A DNA stretch of 64,000 nt from Lentilitoribacter sp. Alg239-R112 (GTDB lineage Bacteria; Pseudomonadota; Alphaproteobacteria; Rhizobiales; Rhizobiaceae), in NCBI RefSeq assembly GCF_900537175.1, contig NZ_LS999834.1, forward strand, positions 187,473-251,472, read 5' to 3'. Positions 45,411 through 53,096 of this stretch are shown here, piece after piece. Below the pieces are notes generated by a model that was not told the origin of the DNA, did not search any database, and saw nothing but the letters and a program-made list of their open reading frames with translations. Position 1 is the stretch's first letter, and each line of letters starts with the position of its first letter. The position numbers and the translations under genes are program-made.

Positions 45411-46487
45411 ATGGCAAAAATTACTCTTTCAAAACTTCGACATAGCTATATGCAAAATCCGCAAGAACCGGATGATTATGCACTGAAGCAAATTGACCTC
45501 GAGTGGGAAGACGGCGGAGCCTATGCTCTTCTAGGTCCTTCTGGTTGTGGTAAGTCAACCTTGCTTAATATCATCTCCGGCTTGGTAAAACCGACCGAAG
45601 GCGCTGTGCTTTTCGGTGATAAAGATGTCACCGAACTGCCACCAGATCAACGCAATATTGCGCAGGTTTTTCAGTTCCCTGTCATTTACGACACGATGAC
45701 AGTCTATGATAACCTCGCATTTCCTTTGCGAAACCGCGGCGTGGATGCAGCAACGATTGATAAGCGCGTTCACGATATCGCGGATATGTTGGAAGTTAGC
45801 GATATGCTGGACCGTAAGGCATCAGGCCTTAGTCCCGATAATAAGCAGAAACTTTCAATGGGTCGTGGTTTGGTTCGTGACGATGTTAACGTTGTGATGT
45901 TTGATGAGCCACTAACCGTTATCGATCCGCATTTGAAATGGAAATTGCGTAGTAAACTCAAAGAGCTTCACCAAAAAGTTCATCACACAATGATTTATGT
46001 GACGCATGACCAAACTGAAGCGCTGACTTTTGCCGATCAGGTTGTTGTCATGGACCTTGGTGAAGTTGTGCAAATTGGCACACCGGTAGAATTGTTCGAG
46101 CGCCCTGCACATACATTTGTCGGGCACTTTATCGGCTCCCCTGGGATGAACGTCTTACCTTGTGGTATGCGTGATGGAATGGCGTTTTTAAATGGTCAAA
46201 AAGTTGACCTCGAAGGCGCTGTTAAACCTGGCATGCAGGGTAAAGCAGAGATTGGCATTCGCCCTGAATTTGTTTCCCTTGGAACCCACGGCATCGACGC
46301 AAAAGTGCGCAAAATCTCCGACGTAGGAAGACACAGTGTTGTTGATGCAATGATTGGAGACGCAAGCGTTATGGCTATCGTGGACGGACCTTTGCCTAAT
46401 ATTGGTGATGATGTGAAGATAAATTTCCAAACACATCAAACCCGCCTTTATATTGATGGATGGTTAGCAACGGAAGCAAAGGGGTAA
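45411..46487 (+). CDS. glpT: Glycerol-type ABC transporter ATP-binding protein GlpT
   Basis: A 358-residue partner ATPase. Walker A GPSGCGKSTLL is near residue 46, Q-loop VFQFPVIYDTM, Walker B VVMFDEPLTVID, and H-loop VTHDQTEALTFA is intact near 196. The ABC signature is replaced by LSPDNKQKLSMGRGLV near 140, and the D-loop by TVIDPHLK. A TOBE domain (GIRPEFVSLG) ends the protein. It is not the glycerol-3-phosphate/phosphate antiporter of enterobacteria that shares the name GlpT. Its defects complement those of GlpS. Confidence 0.9.
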   Translation: MAKITLSKLRHSYMQNPQEPDDYALKQIDLEWEDGGAYALLGPSGCGKSTLLNIISGLVKPTEGAVLFGDKDVTELPPDQRNIAQVFQFPVIYDTMTVYDNLAFPLRNRGVDAATIDKRVHDIADMLEVSDMLDRKASGLSPDNKQKLSMGRGLVRDDVNVVMFDEPLTVIDPHLKWKLRSKLKELHQKVHHTMIYVTHDQTEALTFADQVVVMDLGEVVQIGTPVELFERPAHTFVGHFIGSPGMNVLPCGMRDGMAFLNGQKVDLEGAVKPGMQGKAEIGIRPEFVSLGTHGIDAKVRKISDVGRHSVVDAMIGDASVMAIVDGPLPNIGDDVKINFQTHQTRLYIDGWLATEAKG

Positions 46488-46491
46488 TCTG

Positions 46492-47370
46492 ATGAAAACT
46501 GAAAATCAGAAAGCGTGGTTCTTCGTTTTGCCAGTGTTACTACTCGTAGCATTCAATGCGATCATACCGATGATGACAGTTGTTAACTACTCAGTACAAG
46601 AAACATTTGGTGATAATCTTTTCTTCTGGGAGGGGTTAACCTGGTTTGAACAAATTTTGCGGTCCGAACGATTTTATAATGCACTTGGCAGGCAATTTCT
46701 GTTCACAGGTCTAATCCTGATAATTGAGGTGCCACTTGGAATTGCGATTGCACTTTCCATGCCAAAAAAAGGAATGTGGGTACCTGTCTGCCTTGTATTA
46801 ATGTCTTTGCCAATGCTCATTCCGTGGAATGTGGTGGGCGCGATGTGGAACATTTTCGCGCTGCCTGACATTGGTCTATTGGGTTATACGTTAAATCATG
46901 TCTTGGGCATCAATTATGATATGACACAAGACCCTATTGCAGCGTGGGTTACCATTATCGCCATGGATGTGTGGCATTGGACTTCTCTAGTGGTGCTGCT
47001 GTCCTATGCTGGTCTGGTTTCAATCCCTGAAGCATATTATCAAGCTGCAAAAATTGATGGTGCTACAAACTGGTCAGTATTTCGTTTCATTCAAATACCT
47101 AAGATGAAAAACGTTCTTACAATTGCGATTCTCCTGCGATTTATGGACAGTTTTAATATCTACACGGAACCATTTGTTTTAACAGGCGGCGGACCAGGTA
47201 ACTCAACTACCCTGCTTTCCATTGATCTCGTTAAAATCGCTCTTGGCCAATTTGATCTTGGACCGGCGGCTGCAATGAGCCTTGTTTATTTCGCAATTAC
47301 TCTGTTGGTCTCATGGCTTTTCTACACACTCATGAACCGCGAAGACCTTAATGTCGAGGGAGAACGCTAA
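46492..47370 (+). CDS. glpP: Glycerol-type ABC transporter permease GlpP
   Basis: A 292-residue MalF-like permease with six helices, the first at about residues 8-28. The EAA loop is QAAKIDGATNWSVFRFIQIP near residue 184, and TEPFVLTGGGPGNSTTLLSI follows, a common CUT1 signature. It starts four bases after glpT, and its stop overlaps the glpQ start (TAATG). It forms the channel with GlpQ. The name follows the Rhizobium system. Confidence 0.9.
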   Translation: MKTENQKAWFFVLPVLLLVAFNAIIPMMTVVNYSVQETFGDNLFFWEGLTWFEQILRSERFYNALGRQFLFTGLILIIEVPLGIAIALSMPKKGMWVPVCLVLMSLPMLIPWNVVGAMWNIFALPDIGLLGYTLNHVLGINYDMTQDPIAAWVTIIAMDVWHWTSLVVLLSYAGLVSIPEAYYQAAKIDGATNWSVFRFIQIPKMKNVLTIAILLRFMDSFNIYTEPFVLTGGGPGNSTTLLSIDLVKIALGQFDLGPAAAMSLVYFAITLLVSWLFYTLMNREDLNVEGER

Positions 47371-48167
47371 TGTACAAAAGATCACTCGTCCCCATTATCT
47401 ACATATTATTCTTGCTTTTGCCTATCTATTGGCTTGTTGCAATGAGTTTTAAAACGACCAATGAGATATTGTCTGGGTTTTCGCTTTTCCCACAAACATT
47501 TACCATAGATGCCTATGTGACAATCTTTACGGATCCTTCTTGGTATTGGGGCTATATTAATTCAATTACGTATGTAACGCTCAATATGGTAATTTCGGTG
47601 TTGGTTGCGCTTCCTGCAGCTTATGCATTTTCCCGTTACCGGTTCCTCGGTGATAAGCACCTTTTCTTCTGGCTGCTAACGAACCGCATGGCACCAGCGG
47701 CTGTTTTTGCCCTTCCCTTCTTCCAACTTTATTCAGCGGTTGAACTTTTTGATACCCATCTAGCCGTTGCGCTTGCGCATTGTTTGTTTAACGTTCCTCT
47801 AGCTGTCTGGATTTTGGAAGGTTTTATGAGCGGAGTCCCAAAGGAACTTGATGAAACAGCATATGTTGATGGCTACTCATTCCCTCATTTTTTCGTCAAA
47901 ATATTCTTGCCAACGATTAAAGCTGGCGTTGGTGTGACAGCATTCTTCTGCTTCATGTTCTCATGGGTGGAGCTATTACTTGCCAAAACGCTCACAGCAG
48001 TTGCAGCCAAGCCTATTGCCGCAACTATGACAAAAACAGCATCCAGCGCGGGCTATGAGCTTGGTCTTCTCGCCGCTGCCGGAACTTTAACAATTATACC
48101 TGGTGCAATCGTAATTTACTTTGTGAGAAATTACATTGCTAAAGGCTTCGCAATGGGGAGAGTATAA
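47370..48167 (+). CDS. glpQ: Glycerol-type ABC transporter permease GlpQ
   Basis: A 265-residue MalG-like permease with six helices, the first at about residues 8-26. The EAA-like loop is ETAYVDGYSFPHFFVKIFLP near residue 168, and the C-terminus VRNYIAKGFAMGRV is typical of MalG-type subunits. It overlaps glpP and is followed two bases later by glpU. It should not be confused with glycerophosphodiester phosphodiesterase GlpQ. Confidence 0.9.
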   Translation: MYKRSLVPIIYILFLLLPIYWLVAMSFKTTNEILSGFSLFPQTFTIDAYVTIFTDPSWYWGYINSITYVTLNMVISVLVALPAAYAFSRYRFLGDKHLFFWLLTNRMAPAAVFALPFFQLYSAVELFDTHLAVALAHCLFNVPLAVWILEGFMSGVPKELDETAYVDGYSFPHFFVKIFLPTIKAGVGVTAFFCFMFSWVELLLAKTLTAVAAKPIAATMTKTASSAGYELGLLAAAGTLTIIPGAIVIYFVRNYIAKGFAMGRV

Positions 48168-48169
48168 CA

Positions 48170-48445
48170 ATGAGTTGGATGGCTTGGACTTGGCCCACAG
48201 TGCTTATTTTTGTCGCGATTTTTTCATCGATAGCATTACTAACGCTTATTGAAATAAAATATCCAGGTGGTGCAGAGCGCCTAGGCGTTTTGAAACTGGT
48301 TACGACCCGCGGTGATCGTTTGTTTTTAGGTATATTGGGTTCTGTATATATCTTCCTTGCGTGGCTGGGCTTTTTTGGACAACCATTATGGGTACCTCTC
48401 GGTTTAGCAATTCTTTGGTTTATATTTTGCTTCCGTAAAATCTGA
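48170..48445 (+). CDS. glpU: Small membrane protein GlpU (DUF2160)
   Basis: A 91-residue protein with about three hydrophobic helices (residues 5-27, 48-65 and 70-90) and a conserved loop EIKYPGGAERLGVLKLVTTR. It matches the small DUF2160 membrane protein that accompanies glycerol-type ABC transporters, named GlpU in Rhizobium leguminosarum. Its role is unknown; it may be an accessory subunit of the permease. It is the last gene of this operon. Confidence 0.88.
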   Translation: MSWMAWTWPTVLIFVAIFSSIALLTLIEIKYPGGAERLGVLKLVTTRGDRLFLGILGSVYIFLAWLGFFGQPLWVPLGLAILWFIFCFRKI

Positions 48446-48464
48446 TAAGTGCTGATCTATTAAT

Positions 48465-48474
48465 TTACTAGTAA
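48465..48474. promoter_or_regulatory. Palindrome upstream of the BlaI-like gene, candidate operator
   Basis: TTACTAGTAA is a perfect 10-base palindrome 55 bases before the BlaI-like start codon. BlaI/MecI proteins bind short dyads of this general kind over their own promoters, so it is a candidate autoregulatory site. Confidence 0.45.
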
Positions 48475-48529
48475 GTGACAATTTATTGAGCTAATAAGAC
48501 TTGAGTTAAATCGGAATTGGTGGCGTGAA

Positions 48530-48925
48530 ATGAGAAAACGCAAAACGCATGAACTGCTGACAGAAGTTGAGTTAGAATTCATGACGTTATTATGGGAATT
48601 GGGGGACAGCAGTGTTCGGGATGTTCTTTCAAAATTGGAAGAAGGTCGTGATCTCGCTTACACATCTGCCGCGACCATCTTGAGAATATTAGAGAAAAAA
48701 GGCTTCGTTTCCAGTCTTAAAGACGGTAAGTCGTTGATTTATCGCGCAATTCTTACAAAAAATCAATATCAATCTCGCCTTTTAAAGGATGTTTCTGCCA
48801 AACTTTTCGATAATACACCCGCTGCGTTGGTCGCAACACTTGTCAACGACGATCATTTAACGCAAGATGCTTTGGAGGAGCTAAGGGAACTTCTTGGGAG
48901 GAAGCTCGGAGATGATTCAAGCTGA
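48530..48925 (+). CDS. BlaI/MecI/CopY-family transcriptional repressor
   Basis: A 131-residue winged-helix protein of the penicillinase-repressor family. The N-terminal DNA-binding domain has LTEVELEFMTLLWELGDSSV and the recognition helix region AYTSAATILRILEKKGFV near residue 45. A C-terminal helical dimerisation region follows. It overlaps the M56 peptidase gene by 14 bases. The pair resembles BlaI/BlaR1, where signal-activated peptidase activity relieves repression. No beta-lactamase or penicillin-binding-protein gene is in the window, so the regulated target is unknown. Confidence 0.9.
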   Translation: MRKRKTHELLTEVELEFMTLLWELGDSSVRDVLSKLEEGRDLAYTSAATILRILEKKGFVSSLKDGKSLIYRAILTKNQYQSRLLKDVSAKLFDNTPAALVATLVNDDHLTQDALEELRELLGRKLGDDSS

Positions 48926-50051
48926 AACTATAGTAACCAGTTATATTGACATTAATTTGCTTATGGTTGGTTCAGCGCTGATATGGTTTGCCGGACGTCA
49001 GATTATAAAGAATTCTGACGCCGCCCGTGCATTTGCGGCACAGCTTCATCTTGTAAAAATACTCTTGCTGGTAACCTTTTTCTTCCCCGCTTTTCTTACT
49101 TTCTTTAGCTACTATTTTGCATCCGCATCTCCCATACCCGTTACTTTATCAGAATTAGTGCTCGCCCAATTCTTACAGGGTAATATTGAAGTAAATCCAA
49201 GCTTCTTGGAAAGCGTTCTTACCTTTCGCCAGAATGTAATGACGCAGCTTTCCGACCCAAACCACGTGTTCATCACTTTGGTATTATATGGGGGGCTAGC
49301 GACAGCTTTGTTTATGATTGTTCGTGCACTTCTGACAATGCACAAATTGTCCCGAATTTTGTCAGAAGCCCATGAATGGCGGACATCGGGCCACTTAAAA
49401 CTCATGTTAGCTGATAGAATTCGTATTCCGTTTTCCACTCGGATGTGGCGGTACCATTACGTCGTATTGCCATCTACAATGTTGGGCAATCAAATAGATA
49501 TGAAGGTATCTGTTGCACATGAATTGCAGCATTTACGCCAACGCGATGTTGATTGGGAATTTATTTTTGCACTTCTCACGCCAGTTTTCTTTTGGAACCC
49601 AGCATTTCATTACTTCAAACGAGAAATTGAGGAATTACGTGAACTATCTTGCGATCAGAATGTGTTAAAACGTGGGCTTCTATCTGCTCGTGAATATTGC
49701 GAATGCCTCATACGCGTTTGTGGTGGACGTTTTAAACGTAATAACCTGTTTAAATTGCGGGTTCCCGAGGTCGCACTCATTCAAACTAGATCCGGATTGT
49801 TTACCACAAGACCCAAAAAACTATTGGAAAATCGCTTGATGTCTGCTGTTACTGGCGGAAACGGTGTAATTTCTCGCGCTCGTCTAATTGTGGTCGCTGC
49901 AATGATGATTTCATTAGCGGGCACCCTCTCCTTTGCGGTGCAAAAACCAGCTGATTGGAGCCATGATCGATTAATGCTCTCAACAATCATCAATCTGGAA
50001 CGTTTGGAAAAACGCAATCAAGTTGGTCTTGGTTCGTACACGGCTTACTAA
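48912..50051 (+). CDS. M56-family membrane metallopeptidase (BlaR1-like, no sensor domain)
   Basis: A 379-residue membrane protein with several N-terminal helices (about residues 15-30, 45-70 and 115-145) and the zinc motif HELQH in VAHELQHLRQRDVDWEF near residue 204. The conserved RELSCDQNVL lies near 248. One further hydrophobic stretch near residue 330 is followed by a short tail. Classical BlaR1 proteins are about 580-600 residues with a C-terminal beta-lactam-binding domain; that domain is absent. ATG 48912 is preferred over TTG 48894. It probably cleaves the partner BlaI-like repressor or a membrane substrate in response to an unknown signal. Confidence 0.88.
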   Translation: MIQAETIVTSYIDINLLMVGSALIWFAGRQIIKNSDAARAFAAQLHLVKILLLVTFFFPAFLTFFSYYFASASPIPVTLSELVLAQFLQGNIEVNPSFLESVLTFRQNVMTQLSDPNHVFITLVLYGGLATALFMIVRALLTMHKLSRILSEAHEWRTSGHLKLMLADRIRIPFSTRMWRYHYVVLPSTMLGNQIDMKVSVAHELQHLRQRDVDWEFIFALLTPVFFWNPAFHYFKREIEELRELSCDQNVLKRGLLSAREYCECLIRVCGGRFKRNNLFKLRVPEVALIQTRSGLFTTRPKKLLENRLMSAVTGGNGVISRARLIVVAAMMISLAGTLSFAVQKPADWSHDRLMLSTIINLERLEKRNQVGLGSYTAY

Positions 50052-50093
50052 TTATACCAATCCGATAACAATTCCAGTATAGCACAACTTCCA

Positions 50094-51131
50094 TTATTGG
50101 CTGTTTGAATGTTTCAAAGCATTTATTAAACAATGTTGCGTGATCTGGCCAATTAGATTGGTGCTGCCACTTTCTTGAACGGCAACAACGGTTTTACTCT
50201 TATCAAGCCGCTCCATAATCTCAATAATAGGCATATCTGCAGAAACGATATCTGTTGGCGTTGGATTTGATAAAGGCTCCATAACATCAAGTGCCGTTAA
50301 CACATTAAGCGGATTCATATGTTGAACAAAATCAGCAACATATTCATTGATTGGATTGGAAAAAATTTCGCGCGGTTCACCCATTTGAACAACACGACCA
50401 CCTTCCATAATTACGATCTTGTCGCCAAGTTTAAATGCTTCATCAAGGTCGTGACTAACAAAAATAATAGTACGTTTTAATCGTGCCTGAAGTTCCAAGA
50501 GCTCATCCTGCAATCTTGTCCGTATCAAGGGATCGAGAGCAGAAAACGGTTCATCCATCAATAAAATCGGCGCCTCGGTCGCAAAAGCTCTCGCCAAGCC
50601 AACACGTTGTTGCATTCCACCAGATAATTCGCTCACTTGCCGATCAGCCCAATCGGAAAGCCCAACTAGCTCAAGTTGCTTTGCTACGCGTTCCCGTTTT
50701 TCACGATCTTTAACGCCAGAAACTTCTAATCCAAAGCCTACATTCTCGGCTACGCTTCGCCAGGGCAGCAAACCAAATTGCTGGAAAACCATAGCAACGC
50801 GTGAACGTCTGATCTGTTTGAGTTGCTGTGAAGAGGCAGTCGCAACATCAACCATACCCTGTCCAGTATTGACGTTAACTGAGCCTCTAATAACAGTGTT
50901 TAGGCCGTTTACAGAACGAAGCAATGTAGATTTTCCAGAACCTGAGAGCCCCATCAACACCAGTATCTCACCTTCATTGACATCAAATGTACAATTATGG
51001 ACACCTAATATCTGACCTGTAGAATTTTGAATGTCTTCGCGGGTTTTATCTTGGTCCATCAACGGTAATGCAGATTTCTGATCGTCGCCAAAAACAATAT
51101 TTACATCATTAAATGAAACTGCAACGCTCAT
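50094..51131 (-). CDS. choV: Choline/betaine ABC transporter ATP-binding protein ChoV
   Basis: A 345-residue ProV/OpuA-type ATPase. The extended N-terminal region is followed by LGVHNCTFDVNEGEILVLMG, Walker A GLSGSGKSTLL near residue 60, signature LSGGMQQRVGLARAFA near 165, Walker B LLMDEPFSALDP and H-loop VSHDLDEAFKLG near 220. A short CBS-like segment ends the protein. The N-terminus resembles ChoV of Sinorhizobium meliloti. It overlaps choW by four bases and is the last gene of the set. Confidence 0.9.
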   Translation of the reverse strand: MSVAVSFNDVNIVFGDDQKSALPLMDQDKTREDIQNSTGQILGVHNCTFDVNEGEILVLMGLSGSGKSTLLRSVNGLNTVIRGSVNVNTGQGMVDVATASSQQLKQIRRSRVAMVFQQFGLLPWRSVAENVGFGLEVSGVKDREKRERVAKQLELVGLSDWADRQVSELSGGMQQRVGLARAFATEAPILLMDEPFSALDPLIRTRLQDELLELQARLKRTIIFVSHDLDEAFKLGDKIVIMEGGRVVQMGEPREIFSNPINEYVADFVQHMNPLNVLTALDVMEPLSNPTPTDIVSADMPIIEIMERLDKSKTVVAVQESGSTNLIGQITQHCLINALKHSNSQ

Positions 51132-51967
51132 TTGTCACCTCCACGAAGACGCAGCATGCGATCGAGCATGATTGCAACCACCACAATGACAAATCCACTT
51201 TCAAATCCGAGTGCCGTATTTACCTGATTAAGCGCTCTTACAACTGGAACGCCAAGTCCATCGGCACCGACCAAGGCAGCAATCACCACCATAGATAACG
51301 ACAACATAATTGTTTGGTTCAAGCCAGCCATAATCTGAGGAAAAGCGTAAGGCAGTTCAATTTTTATCAGGGTTTGCATTGATGTTGCGCCAAAAGCTTC
51401 AGCAGCTTCCGTTAGCGTTTTTGGTGTTGAAGAAACACCCAAATGGGTGAGACGGATGGGCGCTGGCAAGACGAAAATAACCGTCGCAATAAGGCCGGGA
51501 ACCATACCAATGCCGAAGAATACAATAGCAGGAATGAGGTAAACAAACGTTGGTAGCGTCTGCATTAAGTCTAAAACCGGGCGCATATAGGTGTAAAGCC
51601 GAGGGCGATGGGCTGCTGCGATACCGACTGGTACACCAATTATCATACATACAACACAGGCGGACAGGACAAGCGTCAGGCTCTCTGTCATCTCCTCCCA
51701 ATAGTCTTGATTGATAATAAAGAGAAAACCCAAAAAAATGAAAAGACAAGTCTTCCAAGATCGTTGAAGCAGCCAAGTGACACCAATAAAGAATGCGACA
51801 ATGATAAGTGGATGTGGTGTTTGCAACACCCAAAGAATACCGTCTATCAGCGCTTCCAACCAATCTGCAAGCCCATCAAAAAACCATTCGCCGTTATCTT
51901 GCAGCCATTCAATGAATGATTTCGCGGCTTTACCAACCGGTATTTTTGTATCCGTCAGCCAATCCAT
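51128..51967 (-). CDS. choW: Choline/betaine ABC transporter permease ChoW
   Basis: A 279-residue ProW-type permease beginning MDWLTDTKIPVG, as ChoW does. There are five to six helices and an EAA-like loop EAAEAFGATSMQTLIKIELP near residue 185. An in-frame ATG at 51985 would add six residues. The gene lies between choX and choV; a 9-bp stem-loop separates it from choX. It forms the membrane channel for choline or related quaternary amines. Confidence 0.9.
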   Translation of the reverse strand: MDWLTDTKIPVGKAAKSFIEWLQDNGEWFFDGLADWLEALIDGILWVLQTPHPLIIVAFFIGVTWLLQRSWKTCLFIFLGFLFIINQDYWEEMTESLTLVLSACVVCMIIGVPVGIAAAHRPRLYTYMRPVLDLMQTLPTFVYLIPAIVFFGIGMVPGLIATVIFVLPAPIRLTHLGVSSTPKTLTEAAEAFGATSMQTLIKIELPYAFPQIMAGLNQTIMLSLSMVVIAALVGADGLGVPVVRALNQVNTALGFESGFVIVVVAIMLDRMLRLRGGDK

Positions 51968-51989
51968 ATCAAATCTCGCCCCCAAACAA

Positions 51990-52020
51990 CCTCAGCCAAT
52001 CGATAATTGAATGGCTGAGG
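51990..52020 (-). terminator. Hairpin between choX and choW
   Basis: CCTCAGCCA (51990-51998) and TGGCTGAGG (52012-52020) form a perfect 9-bp stem around a 13-base loop, 20 bases after the choX stop codon. The transcript continues with a short GTTGTTTG stretch, not a real U tract, so partial termination or 3'-end protection is likely. Confidence 0.7.
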
Positions 52021-52039
52021 TAATATCGATTAAAATGGA

Positions 52040-52972
52040 TTATAGACCAAGAGCCGCTTTAACAGCAGCCATTCCATCGCCGCCATCTTGTGTGGTAACT
52101 CCAGATAGCCACGTGTCGAGGACAGAAGGATTTGCTTTAAGCCATGAAACAGCGGCATCATTTGCATCCTCGCCATCGTTCAAGATTGCGCCCATGATCT
52201 CGTTCTCCATAGCAAGTGAAAATTCAAGATTGGTGAGAAGCTTTCCAACGTTTGGGCATTTGGCAGAATAACCAGCACTCGTGTTTGTATAAATTGTTGC
52301 GCCACCAAGATTAGGGCCGAAGAAATCATCCCCACCAGTTAGATAGCTCATGTCAAAGTTAGCATTCATCGGATGAGGTTCCCATCCCAAGAAAATAATC
52401 GGCTCATCTTTTTTATCCGCACGCGCAACCTGAGACAACATGCCTGGTTCGGAACTTTCTGCAAGTTCAAATCCATCAAGACCAAATGATGCATCATCGA
52501 TAATAGTTTGGATCAAACGGTTGCCGTCATTACCAGCTTCAATACCGTATATTTTGCCGTCAAGAGCATCTTTATGTTTTGCAATGTCAGCAATACTCTT
52601 AATTCCAAGTGCTGCACCTGCCGCGTTCGTCGCAAGCGTGTATTTAGCACCTTCAAGATTTGCACGTACGGTATCTACAGTTCCTGCTTCGCGGTACTTT
52701 GCAATATCACCTTCCATTGATGGCATCCAATTGCCAAGAAATACATCAATATCGCCTTTTTCCATTGATGCATAAGTCACTGGCACAGATAATAATTTTA
52801 CGTCAGTTTTATAACCCAGCGCTTCCAGAACAGTTGTCGTGGTAGCAGTTGTCGCAGTAATGTCTGTCCAACCCACATCAGAAAAAACAACTTCTTCACA
52901 ATTAGCAAATGAAATTGCCGTGGACGCAGCTAAAGCAGCAACACTTAGCCCAAAATGTTTAAATATCTTCAT
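52040..52972 (-). CDS. choX: Choline-binding periplasmic protein ChoX
   Basis: A 310-residue ProX-type binding protein with a Sec signal (cleavage near SFA-N, residue 21). The aromatic-box segments known from ChoX of Sinorhizobium meliloti are present: VGWTDIT, LGNWMPSMEGD, LEGAKYTL and FLGWEPHPMN, supplying Trp and Tyr residues that cage the trimethylammonium head. EAGNDGNRLIQ and YLTGGDDFFGPN are also shared. This supports choline as ligand, with betaine possible. I start at ATG 52972, preceded by GGGAGA. It is in line with the demethylation enzymes upstream. Confidence 0.93.
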   Translation of the reverse strand: MKIFKHFGLSVAALAASTAISFANCEEVVFSDVGWTDITATTATTTTVLEALGYKTDVKLLSVPVTYASMEKGDIDVFLGNWMPSMEGDIAKYREAGTVDTVRANLEGAKYTLATNAAGAALGIKSIADIAKHKDALDGKIYGIEAGNDGNRLIQTIIDDASFGLDGFELAESSEPGMLSQVARADKKDEPIIFLGWEPHPMNANFDMSYLTGGDDFFGPNLGGATIYTNTSAGYSAKCPNVGKLLTNLEFSLAMENEIMGAILNDGEDANDAAVSWLKANPSVLDTWLSGVTTQDGGDGMAAVKAALGL

Positions 52973-53096
52973 GTATTTATTTCTCCCATTATACAAAGAA
53001 CTCGTTGTAAGTATCTTTTCCTATCGAGGTAAAAATTGCAAATGCAAACTATTGAACTGCAAGAGTTTAGTCATTTTCTACTGGGATAGGATCGCT

